In this document: in pieces, positions 50,815-60,374 of the stretch | Position numbering within the stretch: the stretch's first letter is position 1 | Layout of the letters: the number at the start of each line of letters is the position of its first letter | Assembly (NCBI GenBank): GCA_036924855.1 | Contig: JBAGRP010000001.1 | Coordinates: 6,064,001-6,128,000 of the forward strand | Reading direction: 5' to 3' | Length of the DNA: 64,000 bases | Source of the DNA: Nitrobacteraceae bacterium AZCC 2146 | Lineage (GTDB): Bacteria; Pseudomonadota; Alphaproteobacteria; Rhizobiales; Xanthobacteraceae | The notes under the pieces: generated by a model | Told to the model about the DNA's origin: nothing | The model's database searches: none | The model's input: only the letters and a program-made list of their open reading frames with translations | Position numbers and translations under genes: made by a program

Positions 50815-51051
50815 ATGAGCCCTATCGAGTTGATTGTGACGGTCTGCGCCGTGCTGTCGCCGACCACCTGCGAGGAGACCCATCTGGTTTTTTCGTCGTC
50901 CGTATCGTTGCAGCAATGCACCATGGGCGCCCAGCCCTACATCGCCCAATGGGTCGGCGAACATCCGAAGTGGCAGGCCGTGCGGTGGCGTTGCGAATAC
51001 CCGCACACCAACGACAAGGCCGATGCAGCCGGCATGACGAAGGCTGGTTAG
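50815..51051 (+). CDS. Small conserved hypothetical protein
   Basis: A 78-aa protein beginning SPIELIVTVCAVLSPTTCEE, hydrophobic at the N-terminus, with five Cys residues and the pattern QCTMGAQPYIAQW, then W-x-V-x-x-W-R-C-E. It looks like a small exported Cys-bonded protein found in bradyrhizobia; no function is recognised. GAGG precedes the ATG. Convergent with the next gene, 16 nt apart. Confidence 0.65.
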   Translation: MSPIELIVTVCAVLSPTTCEETHLVFSSSVSLQQCTMGAQPYIAQWVGEHPKWQAVRWRCEYPHTNDKADAAGMTKAG

Positions 51052-51067
51052 CTTCGCCGGAGAGGCA

Positions 51068-51412
51068 CTACTTGGTGCAGTCCTTCAGATCCTTGTCGGC
51101 GATTGAAAACACCGCGCCGGCCTTGATCTCGATATCGCGAACCACGCACGTCCTTGCGTCTCGATACCCGACCTTGGCGTCGTAGCGCCCGGGTGCGATG
51201 TCTGTGATGCGCAGGCGCTCGTCGTGATCGACTTCCTTGTCCTTGTCGTTCAGGGTCTGGTTGGGTCCCCAGCTGTTCTGTCCCGCCGCTGACAGCTGAA
51301 AACTGGAAATCGTTTCGGTGGTCAGGTTCCAAAGCCGGATGCCTTTGCCTTGTGCCGCTAACGGGCTGGAACCGGCAGAGAGGAGGGCGGCCGTGAGGAT
51401 GAGGATGCGCAC
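51068..51412 (-). CDS. Small exported hypothetical protein
   Basis: A 114-aa protein with a Sec signal (ILILTAALLSAGSSPLAAQG, cut near residue 21). The mature part is beta-rich: IRLWNLTTETISSFQLSAAG, YDAKVGYRDARTCVVRDIEI and a second Cys near the C-terminus (LKDCTK), so one disulfide is likely. It recalls small secreted proteins seen beside xoxF clusters in bradyrhizobia. No enzyme motif. Confidence 0.7.
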   Translation of the reverse strand: MRILILTAALLSAGSSPLAAQGKGIRLWNLTTETISSFQLSAAGQNSWGPNQTLNDKDKEVDHDERLRITDIAPGRYDAKVGYRDARTCVVRDIEIKAGAVFSIADKDLKDCTK

Positions 51413-51584
51413 GGCCGGTGTCTCCCCTGAGGAATGGCATTTGAATTGCTATCACGATGGTCGCTGACGGTGCCAGCGATGCGTATACTGCGTTGCAGCA
51501 AGTGCCGCCGCTTTTCTCCCTTGCAATTTCTTGTAGAATGCGAGCAGCCCGACAGGCATCGGCGGGAACAACGAGGGGACGCTT

Positions 51585-51935
51585 GTGAAATCACGACAGC
51601 TTTTGTTGTCCCTGCTTGTGTTGACTTGCGCCCCCGCCACGCACGCGCGCGCGGCCGATTTCAACGACTACCCGACCGCGGTTCGTTCCGACTATGTGTT
51701 CGGCTGCATGAAGGCCAATGGCGAGACCCGGCAATCGCTCGATCAATGCTCCTGCTCGGTCGATGTGGTGGCGTCGCTGTTGCCCTATGACCGCTACGTC
51801 ACCGCCGAGACGGTGCTGAGCATGGCGCAGGTGCAAGGTAATCTCGGCGGCCAGTTCCGGACTTCCGAACAAGCCACGAGCGCGCTCAACGACCTTCGCC
51901 GGGCTCAGGCGGAAGCCGAGGTGCGGTGCTTCTGA
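51585..51935 (+). CDS. Small exported protein linked to the xox region
   Basis: A 116-aa protein from a GTG start with GAGGGG upstream. The Sec signal is LLLSLLVLTCAPATHARAAD. The mature part has four Cys (FGCMKANGE, QCSCSVDVVA, RCF at the end), a spacing that suggests two disulfides. Its context, convergent with the SoxYZ-like gene and near xoxF, suggests an accessory role in periplasmic methanol oxidation, but this is inference. Confidence 0.68.
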   Translation: MKSRQLLLSLLVLTCAPATHARAADFNDYPTAVRSDYVFGCMKANGETRQSLDQCSCSVDVVASLLPYDRYVTAETVLSMAQVQGNLGGQFRTSEQATSALNDLRRAQAEAEVRCF

Positions 51936-51953
51936 GACCGCTGCCGCCGGCGT

Positions 51954-52781
51954 TTACATTCCCGACGTTTCAGCCTTCCATTCGCCCTGGAAAATGTGGC
52001 CTTCGGTGTCCTTGGCCTCAACGCGGAACCGCTTGGCGCCCTGCGGCACATAGGTGAAGCGGATGTTCGGGTCTTCTGAAATCGAAATTCCTCCTTCCAT
52101 GGCCAGCACCAAGCTGTCGTCCTGCCATACCCGCAGCTCGTTGACGAAAAACGGCGGCACGTAGAGATGGGTGATCTGGTCCATCTGCAGGCCCGAATTA
52201 TTTGGGTGGCCGATCATGACCTGCGCCTCGCGAGTTCCACTGGACGGGCTGTCGCCGCCCTTCGCAAACTGGCGAAACCGGATCTGGCCGAGCTTGCCCT
52301 TGGCCTCCTCTGCGTTCTTCGCTGCTGGCGCGGAACAGCCGCCGGAGGCCTTGACGTAGATCTTGGTCATATAGAGCTGGCCGTCGCTCAGTTCGGCGAC
52401 GGCATGCACGTCCGTGTAGTTGTTAACCCGTACGCGGGTGGAAATTTCCGAGACGGCTGAGTTTGGGCCGAGTTCGAAGCGGCCGGCCATCGGCGCCGGG
52501 TTCTGGTCGATCACCAGCGTAATCGCGCGGACGCGGCGGCTGTCGCCAGGTGGAAGCGTGGTCCGCAACGTCACAGGGACAATGGCGGCATCCTCGGCGC
52601 GGGTCGGCATCTCGATGGCAATGATGCCGGCGCCGTCCTGCATCGGGCGGTTGTTAAAAATGTCCTGAACCAGTCCGGGCCAGGGATCATACGGCTCCGG
52701 GGCCGCGGCTGAGGCGAGCTGCAAGCCAGCGGGAATCGCGATGGCGAGGGCTGCGACTCGAAGAAGATTAAAAGCGAGCAT
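51954..52781 (-). CDS. Quinoprotein dehydrogenase-associated SoxYZ-like carrier
   Basis: A 275-aa periplasmic protein with a Sec signal (LLRVAALAIAIPAGLQLASA). A SoxY-like domain (about residues 30-155) ends in ASGGCSAPAA, the Gly-Gly-Cys arm to which SoxY attaches sulfur. A SoxZ-like domain (about 160-275; MIGHPNNSGLQMDQITHLYV, PNIRFTYVPQGAKRFRVEAK) follows. The fusion is a recognised companion of PQQ methanol/ethanol dehydrogenases; its cargo is unknown. The ATG at 52781 has AGGAG 10 nt upstream. It is downstream of the metallohydrolase gene on the same strand, an expected partner. Confidence 0.9.
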   Translation of the reverse strand: MLAFNLLRVAALAIAIPAGLQLASAAAPEPYDPWPGLVQDIFNNRPMQDGAGIIAIEMPTRAEDAAIVPVTLRTTLPPGDSRRVRAITLVIDQNPAPMAGRFELGPNSAVSEISTRVRVNNYTDVHAVAELSDGQLYMTKIYVKASGGCSAPAAKNAEEAKGKLGQIRFRQFAKGGDSPSSGTREAQVMIGHPNNSGLQMDQITHLYVPPFFVNELRVWQDDSLVLAMEGGISISEDPNIRFTYVPQGAKRFRVEAKDTEGHIFQGEWKAETSGM

Positions 52782-52839
52782 AGCTGCGATCTCCTGAACG
52801 ACCGAAGCAACAAGTTGAAAGCTTATCCGAGCGCGATTG

Positions 52840-53769
52840 CTATTCCCATTCAATTTCTGAATATGCTGCAGTAGCGTTGCGCGCGTTGTAGTCGTCGAAC
52901 AGTTTCCATCGCGGCTTTTCCGACTGTCCGGCGCTGTCGGCGGCAACCTTGAGCGTAGCCCCACGCGCGATTAGCGCGCGGACGTCCGTTGCCATCGTCT
53001 GCAGATAGCGTCGCTGGTCGGCCAGTGCGCCGGGCCATGCGGCGATCGGTCCATGACCGGGAATCACCGTTTGCGCGGGGAGTGCCGCCAACTGGTCAAG
53101 GATGCCGAGCCAGCCGCGAATGCTGCCGTCGATGACTGGAATGTGCCCTGTAAATACCAGGTCGCCACCGAACAGCGTGCCGGTCGTCGTGTCCAGTACC
53201 GTCAGATCGCTGTCGCTATGGGCCGTCTGCCATGCCCTCAGCGCCAGCGTCCTGCCGCCGAGATCGAGCGTCGTCTCGCCATCGACCAGCAGCGTCGGTT
53301 CGATAATTCTTACGTCCGCGATCAGCTCGTCCCCAAGCGGGCGGCGGAACGCATCGAGATAGAACGGCCCACGCGTCGCCAGCGCCTGCGGCAAATTCTT
53401 GTGACCGACGAAAATCGTCGCGTCGCCCATGAATGCTGCATTGCCGAAGATATGATCGGGATGCCCGTGTGTATTGATGACATAGCGGATCGGCTTGTCG
53501 GTGCGATTCCGTATCGCAGCCAGCAGGCGCCGACCTTCGCGCACGCTGCCGCCGGTGTCGATCACCGCCACCGCATCGTTGCCGACGATGAACCCGATAT
53601 TGGCGATGCCGCCTTCATTGTTGCGGGTCATCAACGCCGTCACGCCGAGATGAACGAAGACTCCAGGCGCAATTTCGCGGAACGATAGGGGTGGTTCGCT
53701 TTGCTGCGCCTGCACAGTAGCGGCAGCGAAAGCCATTGAAATCGTAGCTGCGATCAATCGTCGGATCAT
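52840..53769 (-). CDS. Quinoprotein relay system zinc metallohydrolase (metallo-beta-lactamase fold)
   Basis: A 309-aa exported protein with a Sec signal ([18 protein letters not shown]). Zn ligands are seen in INTHGHPDH (H101, H103, D105, H106), in [11 protein letters not shown] and in VIPGHGPIA. The fold and context match the SoxH-related hydrolases that accompany SoxYZ-like carriers in PQQ dehydrogenase clusters, perhaps releasing a carrier-bound product. The ATG at 53769 suits the signal peptide; a TTG nine codons upstream is possible. It diverges from xoxF. Confidence 0.9.
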   Translation of the reverse strand: MIRRLIAATISMAFAAATVQAQQSEPPLSFREIAPGVFVHLGVTALMTRNNEGGIANIGFIVGNDAVAVIDTGGSVREGRRLLAAIRNRTDKPIRYVINTHGHPDHIFGNAAFMGDATIFVGHKNLPQALATRGPFYLDAFRRPLGDELIADVRIIEPTLLVDGETTLDLGGRTLALRAWQTAHSDSDLTVLDTTTGTLFGGDLVFTGHIPVIDGSIRGWLGILDQLAALPAQTVIPGHGPIAAWPGALADQRRYLQTMATDVRALIARGATLKVAADSAGQSEKPRWKLFDDYNARNATAAYSEIEWE

Positions 53770-54132
53770 GCGTAAGTATCCGTGACGTATTTCCAAGATC
53801 TCTGTCTAACTCCAATTTTACGGCGGCGCGAAAAAAATAAATTGCGGTTTTCATCAACTCATTTCAGTCACATGATTTGTGTTGCGTGCTCCGGTTGGCG
53901 GGACTAGCATTTCGTTGCTTTCGACTTCAACTGGCCTTCGGTTCGTTGGGATGGCCGAGGTCCTTCGGAAGCTACGGTAAACATAAAGAGACGACAAAGT
54001 TTTTCGTCGCGGAGCTATGACACGCTGTCGGAAGCATATCCCGCTCTAAGTGTCGGTGCTGGGCGCCTGCGTCTTGAGCCCATTACAGTGCCTGTGATCG
54101 ACTAACAAAATAAAACCGTGGGAGGATTCGAC
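53770..54132. promoter_or_regulatory. xoxF / metallohydrolase divergent intergenic region
   Basis: This 363-bp gap separates divergent methanol-oxidation genes and must hold both promoters. An A-rich stretch (53817-53845) is nearest the metallohydrolase. A dyad GACGA-N9-TCGTC lies at 53990-54008. I cannot assign -35/-10 elements with confidence. GGGAGGA directly precedes the xoxF start. Confidence 0.4.
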
Positions 54133-55938
54133 ATGCACAAGGTGCTATTCGCGACCGGTCTTGGCGCTATAGCGGCCTTCGCCGCAGGCGGGGCTAATGC
54201 CAATGACGAACTGATCAAGATGCAGCAGAACCCGAAGGATTGGGTGATGCCGGCCGGCAACTACGCCAACCAGCGCTATTCCGAACTCAAGCAGATCACC
54301 GCGGCCAATGCCGGCAAGCTGCAGGTGGCCTGGACCTTCTCCACCGGCGTGCTGCGTGGCCATGAAGGCGGGCCGCTGGTGATCGGCAACACGATGTATG
54401 TCCACACCCCGTTCCCCAACATCGTCTATGCCCTCGATCTGGCGAACGAGAACAAGATCGTCTGGAAGTACGAGCCGAAGCAGGATCCGAACGTCATTCC
54501 GGTGATGTGCTGCGACACGGTGAATCGCGGCGTGTCCTATGCGGATGGCAAGATCTTCCTGCATCAGGCCGACACCACGCTGGTTGCGCTCGATGCGAAG
54601 ACCGGCAAGGTGGAATGGTCGGTGAAGAACGGCGATCCCGGCAAGGGCGCCACCGGCACCTCGGCGCCGCTGGTGGTGAAGGACAAGGTGCTGGTCGGAA
54701 TCTCCGGCGGCGAATTCGGCGTGCAGTGCCACGTCACGGCCTATGATCTCAAGACCGGCAAGCAGGTGTGGCGGGCGTTCTCGGAAGGTCCGGACGATCA
54801 GATCATGGTCGATCCCGTCAAGACGACGGAACTGGGCAAGCCGGTCGGCAAGGATTCCAGCATCAAGACCTGGCAGGGCGATCAATGGAAGATCGGCGGC
54901 GGCTGCACATGGGGCTGGCTGTCCTACGATCCCGCTCTGAACATGGTGTATTACGGATCGGGCAATCCCTCGACCTGGAATCCGAAGCAGCGGCCGGGCG
55001 ACAACAAGTGGTCGATGACCATCTTCGCGCGCAACCCGGACACCGGCATGGCCAGCTGGGTCTACCAGATGACGCCGCATGACGAATGGGACTATGACGG
55101 CGTCAACGAGATGATCCTCAGCGATCAGGAGATGGGCGGTCAGGCCCGCAAGCTGCTGACGCACTTCGATCGTAACGGGCTCGGCTACACGCTGGACCGC
55201 GTCACCGGCGAACTGCTGGTGGCCGACAAGTACGATCCGAAGGTCAACTGGACCTCCGGCGTCGACATGAACAAGAGCTCGCCGACGTACGGCCGCCCCA
55301 AGGTGGTTTCGCAATACTCCACCGAAAGCGGCGGCGAGGACCACAACAGCAAGGGCATCTGCCCGGCCGCGCTCGGCACCAAGGACGAGCAGCCGGCGGC
55401 GTATTCGCCGGAGACCCAGCTGTTCTACGTCCCGACCAACCACGTCTGCATGGACTACGAGCCGTTCAAGGTGAGCTACACCGCGGGCCAGCCCTATGTC
55501 GGGGCCACGCTGTCGATGTATCCGCCTCCCGGCGAATCCCACATGGGCAATTTCATTGCCTGGGATAACAAGACCGGCAAGATCGTCTGGTCGAACAAGG
55601 AGCAGTTCTCGGTGTGGTCCGGCGCCCTCGCGACGGCCGGCGGCGTCGTGTTCTACGGGACGCTGGAAGGCTACCTCAAGGCGGTCGATGCCAAGACGGG
55701 CAAGGAACTCTACAAGTTCAAGACCCCGTCCGGCATCATCGGCAACGTCACCACCTACGAGCAGGGCGGCAGGCAGTATGTCGCCGTGCTGTCCGGTGTC
55801 GGCGGCTGGGCAGGAATCGGCCTCGCGGCCGGCCTGACCGATCCGACCGCGGGCCTCGGGGCGGTGGGCGGCTATGCGGCGCTGACCAACTACACCGCGC
55901 TCGGCGGAGCGCTGACGGTGTTTGCGCTGCCGCAATGA
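54133..55938 (+). CDS. xoxF: Lanthanide-dependent methanol dehydrogenase XoxF
   Basis: PQQ-dependent periplasmic methanol dehydrogenase of 601 aa, an eight-bladed propeller. The Sec signal ends near GGANAND (residue 22). Lanthanide type is shown by D320-Y321-D322 in [10 protein letters not shown]; calcium-type MxaF has Ala at the third position. Vicinal C126-C127 ([11 protein letters not shown]) forms the PQQ-stacking disulfide. Other blocks are [40 protein letters not shown] and [20 protein letters not shown]. The ATG at 54133 has GGGAGGA 7 nt before it. Electrons go to the cytochrome c encoded next. No mxaFI genes are in the window. Confidence 0.97.
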   Translation: MHKVLFATGLGAIAAFAAGGANANDELIKMQQNPKDWVMPAGNYANQRYSELKQITAANAGKLQVAWTFSTGVLRGHEGGPLVIGNTMYVHTPFPNIVYALDLANENKIVWKYEPKQDPNVIPVMCCDTVNRGVSYADGKIFLHQADTTLVALDAKTGKVEWSVKNGDPGKGATGTSAPLVVKDKVLVGISGGEFGVQCHVTAYDLKTGKQVWRAFSEGPDDQIMVDPVKTTELGKPVGKDSSIKTWQGDQWKIGGGCTWGWLSYDPALNMVYYGSGNPSTWNPKQRPGDNKWSMTIFARNPDTGMASWVYQMTPHDEWDYDGVNEMILSDQEMGGQARKLLTHFDRNGLGYTLDRVTGELLVADKYDPKVNWTSGVDMNKSSPTYGRPKVVSQYSTESGGEDHNSKGICPAALGTKDEQPAAYSPETQLFYVPTNHVCMDYEPFKVSYTAGQPYVGATLSMYPPPGESHMGNFIAWDNKTGKIVWSNKEQFSVWSGALATAGGVVFYGTLEGYLKAVDAKTGKELYKFKTPSGIIGNVTTYEQGGRQYVAVLSGVGGWAGIGLAAGLTDPTAGLGAVGGYAALTNYTALGGALTVFALPQ

Positions 55939-56034
55939 CGCGAACGGCGATCGTTCCGGCGCGTGGAGACATCCACGTGCCGGACTTTCGTGCCGCGTCT
56001 CCGCCCCGACCTGAAACATCTCAAGGACAATCTC

Positions 56035-56553
56035 GTGCGTAGCATTTGGTGTGTGGTGGCTGCGATCGCCGTGGTGGCGTTCGGAGGACTGGCTTTCGCT
56101 GATGGACCTGCAGATCCCGCCGCGGTGAAGAACGAGGACGGAAAATATCTCGACAAGGAGGGCAATCCGACCTTCAAGGTGGCGGCTGACGGCACCGTCG
56201 ACTGGTACGCCTATTCCGGCTATCGCCGCTATCATTCGGAGTGCCACGTCTGTCATGGCCCCGACGGCGAGGGCTCGAGCTACGCGCCGGCGCTGAAAGA
56301 GTCCGCGAAGACGATGAGCTATGGCGAGTTCATCGAAGTCGTCGCCAGCGGCCGCAAGAACGTCAATGCGTCGCATAGCAACGTGATGCCGGCGTTCGGC
56401 GATAATCCGAACGTCGCCTGCTACATCGACGACCTCTATGTCTATCTGCGCGCCCGTTCCGTGGGCGCCATCGGCCGGGTACGCCCGGGCAAGCACGAAG
56501 ACAAGCCCCCCGCCGCCCAGCAGGCCGAGGATTCCTGCATGGGCAAGAAGTGA
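56035..56553 (+). CDS. xoxG: Methanol-metabolism c-type cytochrome (XoxG-like)
   Basis: A periplasmic cytochrome c of 172 aa that should accept electrons from XoxF. A Sec signal (IWCVVAAIAVVAFGGLAFA) precedes a single haem site, C70-H-V-C73-H74, with a likely axial Met in NVMPAFGDNPN. Two further Cys residues (NVACYIDDLY, DSCMGKK) match the methanol-metabolism-related four-Cys group. It starts at GTG 56035 with AAGGA 8 nt ahead, 96 nt after xoxF. Confidence 0.92.
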   Translation: MRSIWCVVAAIAVVAFGGLAFADGPADPAAVKNEDGKYLDKEGNPTFKVAADGTVDWYAYSGYRRYHSECHVCHGPDGEGSSYAPALKESAKTMSYGEFIEVVASGRKNVNASHSNVMPAFGDNPNVACYIDDLYVYLRARSVGAIGRVRPGKHEDKPPAAQQAEDSCMGKK

Positions 56554-56635
56554 CCGTCCGGAGTAGAGTAATAGGTATCGGCGAGCATTTCCTTTGCGTT
56601 GTGCTTGCGCCGGTGACGACAAGGAGAAGACGGCT

Positions 56636-57514
56636 ATGACAAATGCCGCGCGGAATCGGTGGCCGATCGCCATCTTTTGCATTGTTTGGGCAACATTGCT
56701 CAATGGCGAGGCGGCTTGGGCGCAGATGGCGGAAGGTACAGACCTGTCGATCGAACTGGTCGATCCACAGGTGCTGCGGGTCTGCGCCGACCCGCGCAAT
56801 CTGCCGCTCTCCGATGAGAAGGGCGAGGGATACGAGAACAAGCTCGCCGAGTTGCTAGCGTCAAAGCTGCAGAAGCGGCTGGCCTATACGTATTTTCCGC
56901 AGGCGACTGGTTTCTTCCGCATGACGCTCGGCGCGCATCGCTGCGATGTTGTGATGGGCTATCCGCAGGGCGATGACCTGGTCCAGGGCACCAATCCCTA
57001 TTACCGCACCGCCTATGCGCTGGTGACCAAGGCCGGCAGCGGTCTCGATGATGTCGCCACTCTCGGGGATCCGCGCCTCAAGGACAAGCACATCGGCATC
57101 GTCGCGGCGACGCCGCCCGCCACTAACATGGCGGCTAATGGTCTGATGGGGAATGCCAAGCCTTATCCGCTGATGATCGACACCCGAATCGATTCTTCGG
57201 CGGAGGCGATGATCAAGGACGTGACAACGGGCGTGATCGACGCCGGCGTACTGTGGGGACCGATGGCCGGCTACTATGCGAAGCAGGCGAATCCGCCGCT
57301 CCATATCACGCCGCTTGTCAAGGAAACGAGTGGCCCGCGCCTGGCCTATCGAATCGGCATGGGCGTCCGCGCCGCCGACCAGAACTGGAAGCGGCTGCTA
57401 AATCGCTTCATTCAGGAGAACCAGGCGGAGATCAACAGGATACTGCTGGACTTCGGCGTTCCCCTGCTCGACGAAAACGACAGGCCGATCGTCGCGCAGG
57501 CGCCGACGAAATAG
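56636..57514 (+). CDS. xoxJ: Quinoprotein dehydrogenase-associated substrate-binding-like protein (XoxJ)
   Basis: A 292-aa periplasmic protein resembling type II solute-binding proteins. After the signal (IAIFCIVWATLLNGEAAWAQ) come VLRVCADPRNLPLSDEKGEG, YENKLAELLASKLQKRLAYT, TLGAHRCDVVMGYPQGDDLV and a C-terminal lobe with AGVLWGPMAGYYAKQ. XoxJ is conserved beside xoxF and xoxG and is thought to assist dehydrogenase activation or PQQ/metal loading rather than transport. AAGGAG precedes the ATG. The CXXCW gene starts 5 nt after its stop. Confidence 0.93.
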   Translation: MTNAARNRWPIAIFCIVWATLLNGEAAWAQMAEGTDLSIELVDPQVLRVCADPRNLPLSDEKGEGYENKLAELLASKLQKRLAYTYFPQATGFFRMTLGAHRCDVVMGYPQGDDLVQGTNPYYRTAYALVTKAGSGLDDVATLGDPRLKDKHIGIVAATPPATNMAANGLMGNAKPYPLMIDTRIDSSAEAMIKDVTTGVIDAGVLWGPMAGYYAKQANPPLHITPLVKETSGPRLAYRIGMGVRAADQNWKRLLNRFIQENQAEINRILLDFGVPLLDENDRPIVAQAPTK

Positions 57515-57519
57515 CCATA

Positions 57520-58077
57520 ATGCGGGGCCTTGCGCGCATCGTTCTTTGTATGGCGTTGCTACTCACCGGATATGCCCACGCGCGGGAACAGGCGCCGGAA
57601 CCGGACAGCTATCGTACCGACAATTATCGTGCGCCGGTGCCAGCGACGCTAAAAGGCGCGCGCGTGCTAAACACTGCGGAGGCGGAAGCGCTGTGGCGGG
57701 CTGGCGCGGCTGCGTTCATCGACGTACTACCGCATCCGCCGAAACCGCCAAACCTGCCGCCCGGTACGGTTTGGCGCGAGGCTCCGCGGTCCAACATTTC
57801 GGGCAGCCTCTGGCTACCCGATACAGGTTATGGCGAACTCGCCGCGATCACCGAAGATTATCTGAAGCGCGGGCTCGCGCGCGCCACCGGTGGTGACAGC
57901 GCGAAGCAGCTGGTGTTCTATTGCCAGGCCAATTGCTGGATGTCGTGGAATGCGGCCAGGCGCGCGCTCACCTATGGTTACGTCAATGTCGCCTGGTACC
58001 CGGAAGGCACTGATGGCTGGCGGAAGGCCGATCTGCCGATGGTGGATGCGCACGCCGAGCCGAGGGCGGGAGACTAG
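57520..58077 (+). CDS. PQQ-dependent catabolism-associated CXXCW-motif protein (rhodanese-like)
   Basis: A 185-aa exported protein with a Sec signal (ARIVLCMALLLTGYAHA). A rhodanese-like domain ends in LVFYCQANCWMSWNAARRAL, carrying the paired Cys C135 and C139 followed by Trp, then YVNVAWYPEGTDGW. Families with this name occur only with PQQ alcohol dehydrogenases and may handle a sulfur or redox step; the chemistry is unknown. Last gene of the xoxF-G-J run, convergent with the gene at 58105. Confidence 0.92.
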   Translation: MRGLARIVLCMALLLTGYAHAREQAPEPDSYRTDNYRAPVPATLKGARVLNTAEAEALWRAGAAAFIDVLPHPPKPPNLPPGTVWREAPRSNISGSLWLPDTGYGELAAITEDYLKRGLARATGGDSAKQLVFYCQANCWMSWNAARRALTYGYVNVAWYPEGTDGWRKADLPMVDAHAEPRAGD

Positions 58078-58104
58078 CTGATCGCTGTTGTCCGGCCTTG
58101 CGCG

Positions 58105-58719
58105 TTATTCGATGCCCTGCTGGATCATCCGCCCCAGCGCGAACAGCCGCTGGTCGATGGCAACCGGGACCTCGCAGACGAATTTGATCACGCGCCGGCG
58201 GTCCTCGAAAATCCGGGTTTGCCAGAGCAACTGATTGCCGAGCTGTTCGATCTTGAGTGCGTCCGGTGTCACTTGGTCTTGCAGCGCATGCATGGCCAAC
58301 GTCTCGGCACGGATTGAGTCCGCCGCCTCGCGCTGTTTGCGGGTGACCCGCTCCAGCCCGTTCATGACCGAGGATCGCTGCGCGTTGAGCGTATCGAACA
58401 GCCCGGCAAACAGCAGCTTGCCGCGCTCGTGTTTCTCGGGCGTTGCGCCTGACAGAAATTCCGCGATCGTCTTCTCGGCTTCCTCGAGCGGCGTGCGCCG
58501 CGCGGCCAGCCGGGATACCAGCGCATTGACCGTCGCGTCGTCCTTCCACTTGTTCGCGACGTCGTCGAGTGGCGGGCCGGCCCAGACCGCGGCCAGCGAA
58601 ACCTCGGGTACCTTGGCCTGCGCACAGGGCCAGTCGGGATAGCGCGGATCGGCCGCGCGACCGACATCGACCGATCCCGCCATCGCCATCAGCACCGCGA
58701 TCATCCCGCGCCATCTCAT
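58105..58719 (-). CDS. Exported hypothetical protein of the PQQ-linked ABC operon
   Basis: A 204-aa protein with a Sec signal (MIAVLMAMAGSVDVGRAAD). The mature part starts RYPDWPCAQAKVPEVSLAAV W with GPPLDD, then turns strongly helical and charged (LVSRLAARRTPLEEAEKTIA, VTRKQREAADSIRAETLAMH). Two Cys (WPCAQ and KFVCEVP) could pair. Similar proteins follow PQQ-linked ABC genes in other bradyrhizobia as far as I recall; function unknown. The ATG overlaps the permease stop (ATGA). Confidence 0.75.
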   Translation of the reverse strand: MRWRGMIAVLMAMAGSVDVGRAADPRYPDWPCAQAKVPEVSLAAVWAGPPLDDVANKWKDDATVNALVSRLAARRTPLEEAEKTIAEFLSGATPEKHERGKLLFAGLFDTLNAQRSSVMNGLERVTRKQREAADSIRAETLAMHALQDQVTPDALKIEQLGNQLLWQTRIFEDRRRVIKFVCEVPVAIDQRLFALGRMIQQGIE

Positions 58720-59562
58720 GTTTCGCCTCCTGCCGGGCCGCGCCGGCCGATACCGCGCGACGGATCATAAGCAATTGCCGCAGCGATCATGAAAACCACG
58801 GCACATCCGCCGACTACCGCCAGCGATAGCCAGTTGATCCGGCCATACAGCGCGAAGCGGATCAATTCCACCGCATGGGTAAATGGATTGAGCTGGCAGA
58901 GATAGGCCAGCACCGGGCTTCCCTCCTGCACCCGCCACAGCGGATAAAGCGCGGAAGATGCAAAGAACATCGGGAAGATCACGAAATTCATCACGCCGGC
59001 GAAATTCTCGAGCTGCCGGATGCCCGACGAGATCAGCATGCCCAGCGCGCCGAGCATCAGCCCGGACAGCAGCAACGCCGGCAGCACCGTGAGATAGCCG
59101 ATATGCGGCGGCTCGATATCCCAGAACCACGCCACCAGCAGGAACGCGTAGACCTGCAGCACGGAAACCGCGGTGCCGGCCAGCAGCTTGCAGAACAGCA
59201 GGTACCAGCGTGGCAGCGGGCTTACCAGCAAGGTGCGCATGTTGCCCATCTCGCGGTCATAGACCATCGAGAGCGACGACTGCATGCCGTTGAACAGCTG
59301 GATCATCGCTATCAATCCGGGCGTGATGTAGACCTCGTACAGAATGTAGGTCTCGTATGGCGGGATGATGGAAATCCCCAGCACCTGGCGAAAGCCAGCG
59401 GCGAAGATGAAGAGCCACACCAGCGGCCGCACCAGTGCCGAAATGAAGCGTTCGCGCTGGTGCAGGAAGCGCAGGCCTTTCGCGCCAGACGATGCCGTTC
59501 ATGCACACGGCATACTGCGTGAACGAAAATCCTGATCGCTGCTTGATCGCGTCGATCGTCAT
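58716..59562 (-). pseudogene. ABC-2 type transporter permease, frameshifted near its N-terminus
   Basis: The natural start at 59562 (MTIDAIKQRSGFSFTQYAV, then CMNGIVWRE) overlaps the ATPase stop as ATGA, but about 27 codons in the frame turns to nonsense. Dropping one T from TTT at 59478-59480 joins it to GLRFLHQRERFISALVRPL and to the open frame from 59432. The remainder encodes six helices of an ABC-2 exporter permease (LVWLFIFAAGFRQVLG, MVYDREMGNMRTLLVSPLPR, MNFVIFPMFFASSALYPLWR). The corrected length is 281 aa. It may be a sequencing error or a true mutation; if real, a 238-aa protein lacking the N-terminal segment could still be made. Confidence 0.85.
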
Positions 59563-60374
59563 GGCACCAGACCCGAAATATCTGCGGCGGTGCCGGTGAG
59601 CCGCATGAAAGCGGCGTGAAGGTCGCGCGCGCCGCTTTGCGCGAGAATGTGCGGAAGCTGGCCGTGCGCGAGCACGCGGCCCTGATGCAGCACCACGAGA
59701 TCGTCACCTTCGGTGATCTCATCGAACAGATGCGTGGCAAACAGCACGCCGATGCCTTGCTCGCTGACTAGCCGGCGGACATGGTCGAGCATGTCGGCGC
59801 GTGCCTTGACGTCGAGGCCGACGGTGGGCTCGTCCAGTAGCAGCAGGCGCGGGCGATGCAGAAGCGCACGCGCGATTTCGAGCCGCCGCATCTGGCCGCC
59901 GGAAAGGTCGCGCACCTTGCTGGCGCTGCGATCGGAGAGTCCGATCTGCGTCAGCACCTGTTTGGCGCGGACCCGCGCTTCGCGGCGGCCGATGCCATGC
60001 AGCGCGGCGTGATAAAGCAGGTTTTGCATGACCGAAAGATCGAGATCGAGCGTGCGCGGCTGGAACACGACGCCGAGCACCCGTAACGCCTCGCCGGGTT
60101 CGCGTCCGATATCGTGGCCAAAGATGCAGATGCTGCCGCTTTGCACGCCGAATAACCGGGTGATCAGCGAGAACAGCGTGCTCTTGCCGGCGCCATTCAG
60201 GCCCAGCAGCGCGGTGAATGTTCCCGGCGCGACAGCGAAGCTGACATCGTCGAGTGCGAGGCGCGATCCGTAGGAATGACTGACGCCCTTGATCGACAAA
60301 GCGGCGACCTCGGCCGCCTCGCTGATGAAGTCCCGCGGGGGAAGATCGGTACTGGGTGTCTGCGTCTTCATCAT
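59559..60374 (-). CDS. PQQ-linked ABC transporter ATP-binding protein
   Basis: A 271-aa ATPase. Walker A GLNGAGKST, Q-loop region LGVVFQPRTLDLDLSVMQNL, signature LSGGQMRRLEIARALLHRPR, Walker B LLLLDEPTVGLDVK and the His switch LFATHLFDEI are seen. It works with the ABC-2 permease encoded next, in a cluster typical of PQQ-dependent alcohol catabolism; cargo unknown, possibly a cofactor or a toxic intermediate. ATGATG at 60374/60371 overlaps the stop of the propeller gene; 60374 gives the ATGA junction. Confidence 0.92.
   Translation of the reverse strand: MMKTQTPSTDLPPRDFISEAAEVAALSIKGVSHSYGSRLALDDVSFAVAPGTFTALLGLNGAGKSTLFSLITRLFGVQSGSICIFGHDIGREPGEALRVLGVVFQPRTLDLDLSVMQNLLYHAALHGIGRREARVRAKQVLTQIGLSDRSASKVRDLSGGQMRRLEIARALLHRPRLLLLDEPTVGLDVKARADMLDHVRRLVSEQGIGVLFATHLFDEITEGDDLVVLHQGRVLAHGQLPHILAQSGARDLHAAFMRLTGTAADISGLVP

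Noticed and set aside
53939..54030. Sigma-54-like element upstream of xoxF
   Set aside because: The GG/GC pair with correct spacing seen at 44139 was not found here.
54133..55938. Calcium-type methanol dehydrogenase MxaF
   Set aside because: The D-Y-D motif at residues 320-322 marks the lanthanide XoxF type, and no small subunit mxaI is nearby.
54145..56841. A very long open frame (nearly 900 codons) on the minus strand opposite xoxF and xoxG
   Set aside because: It is the antisense of strongly GC-rich codon-biased genes; its protein is His/Arg-rich with no domain, and xoxF and xoxG on the plus strand are unmistakable.
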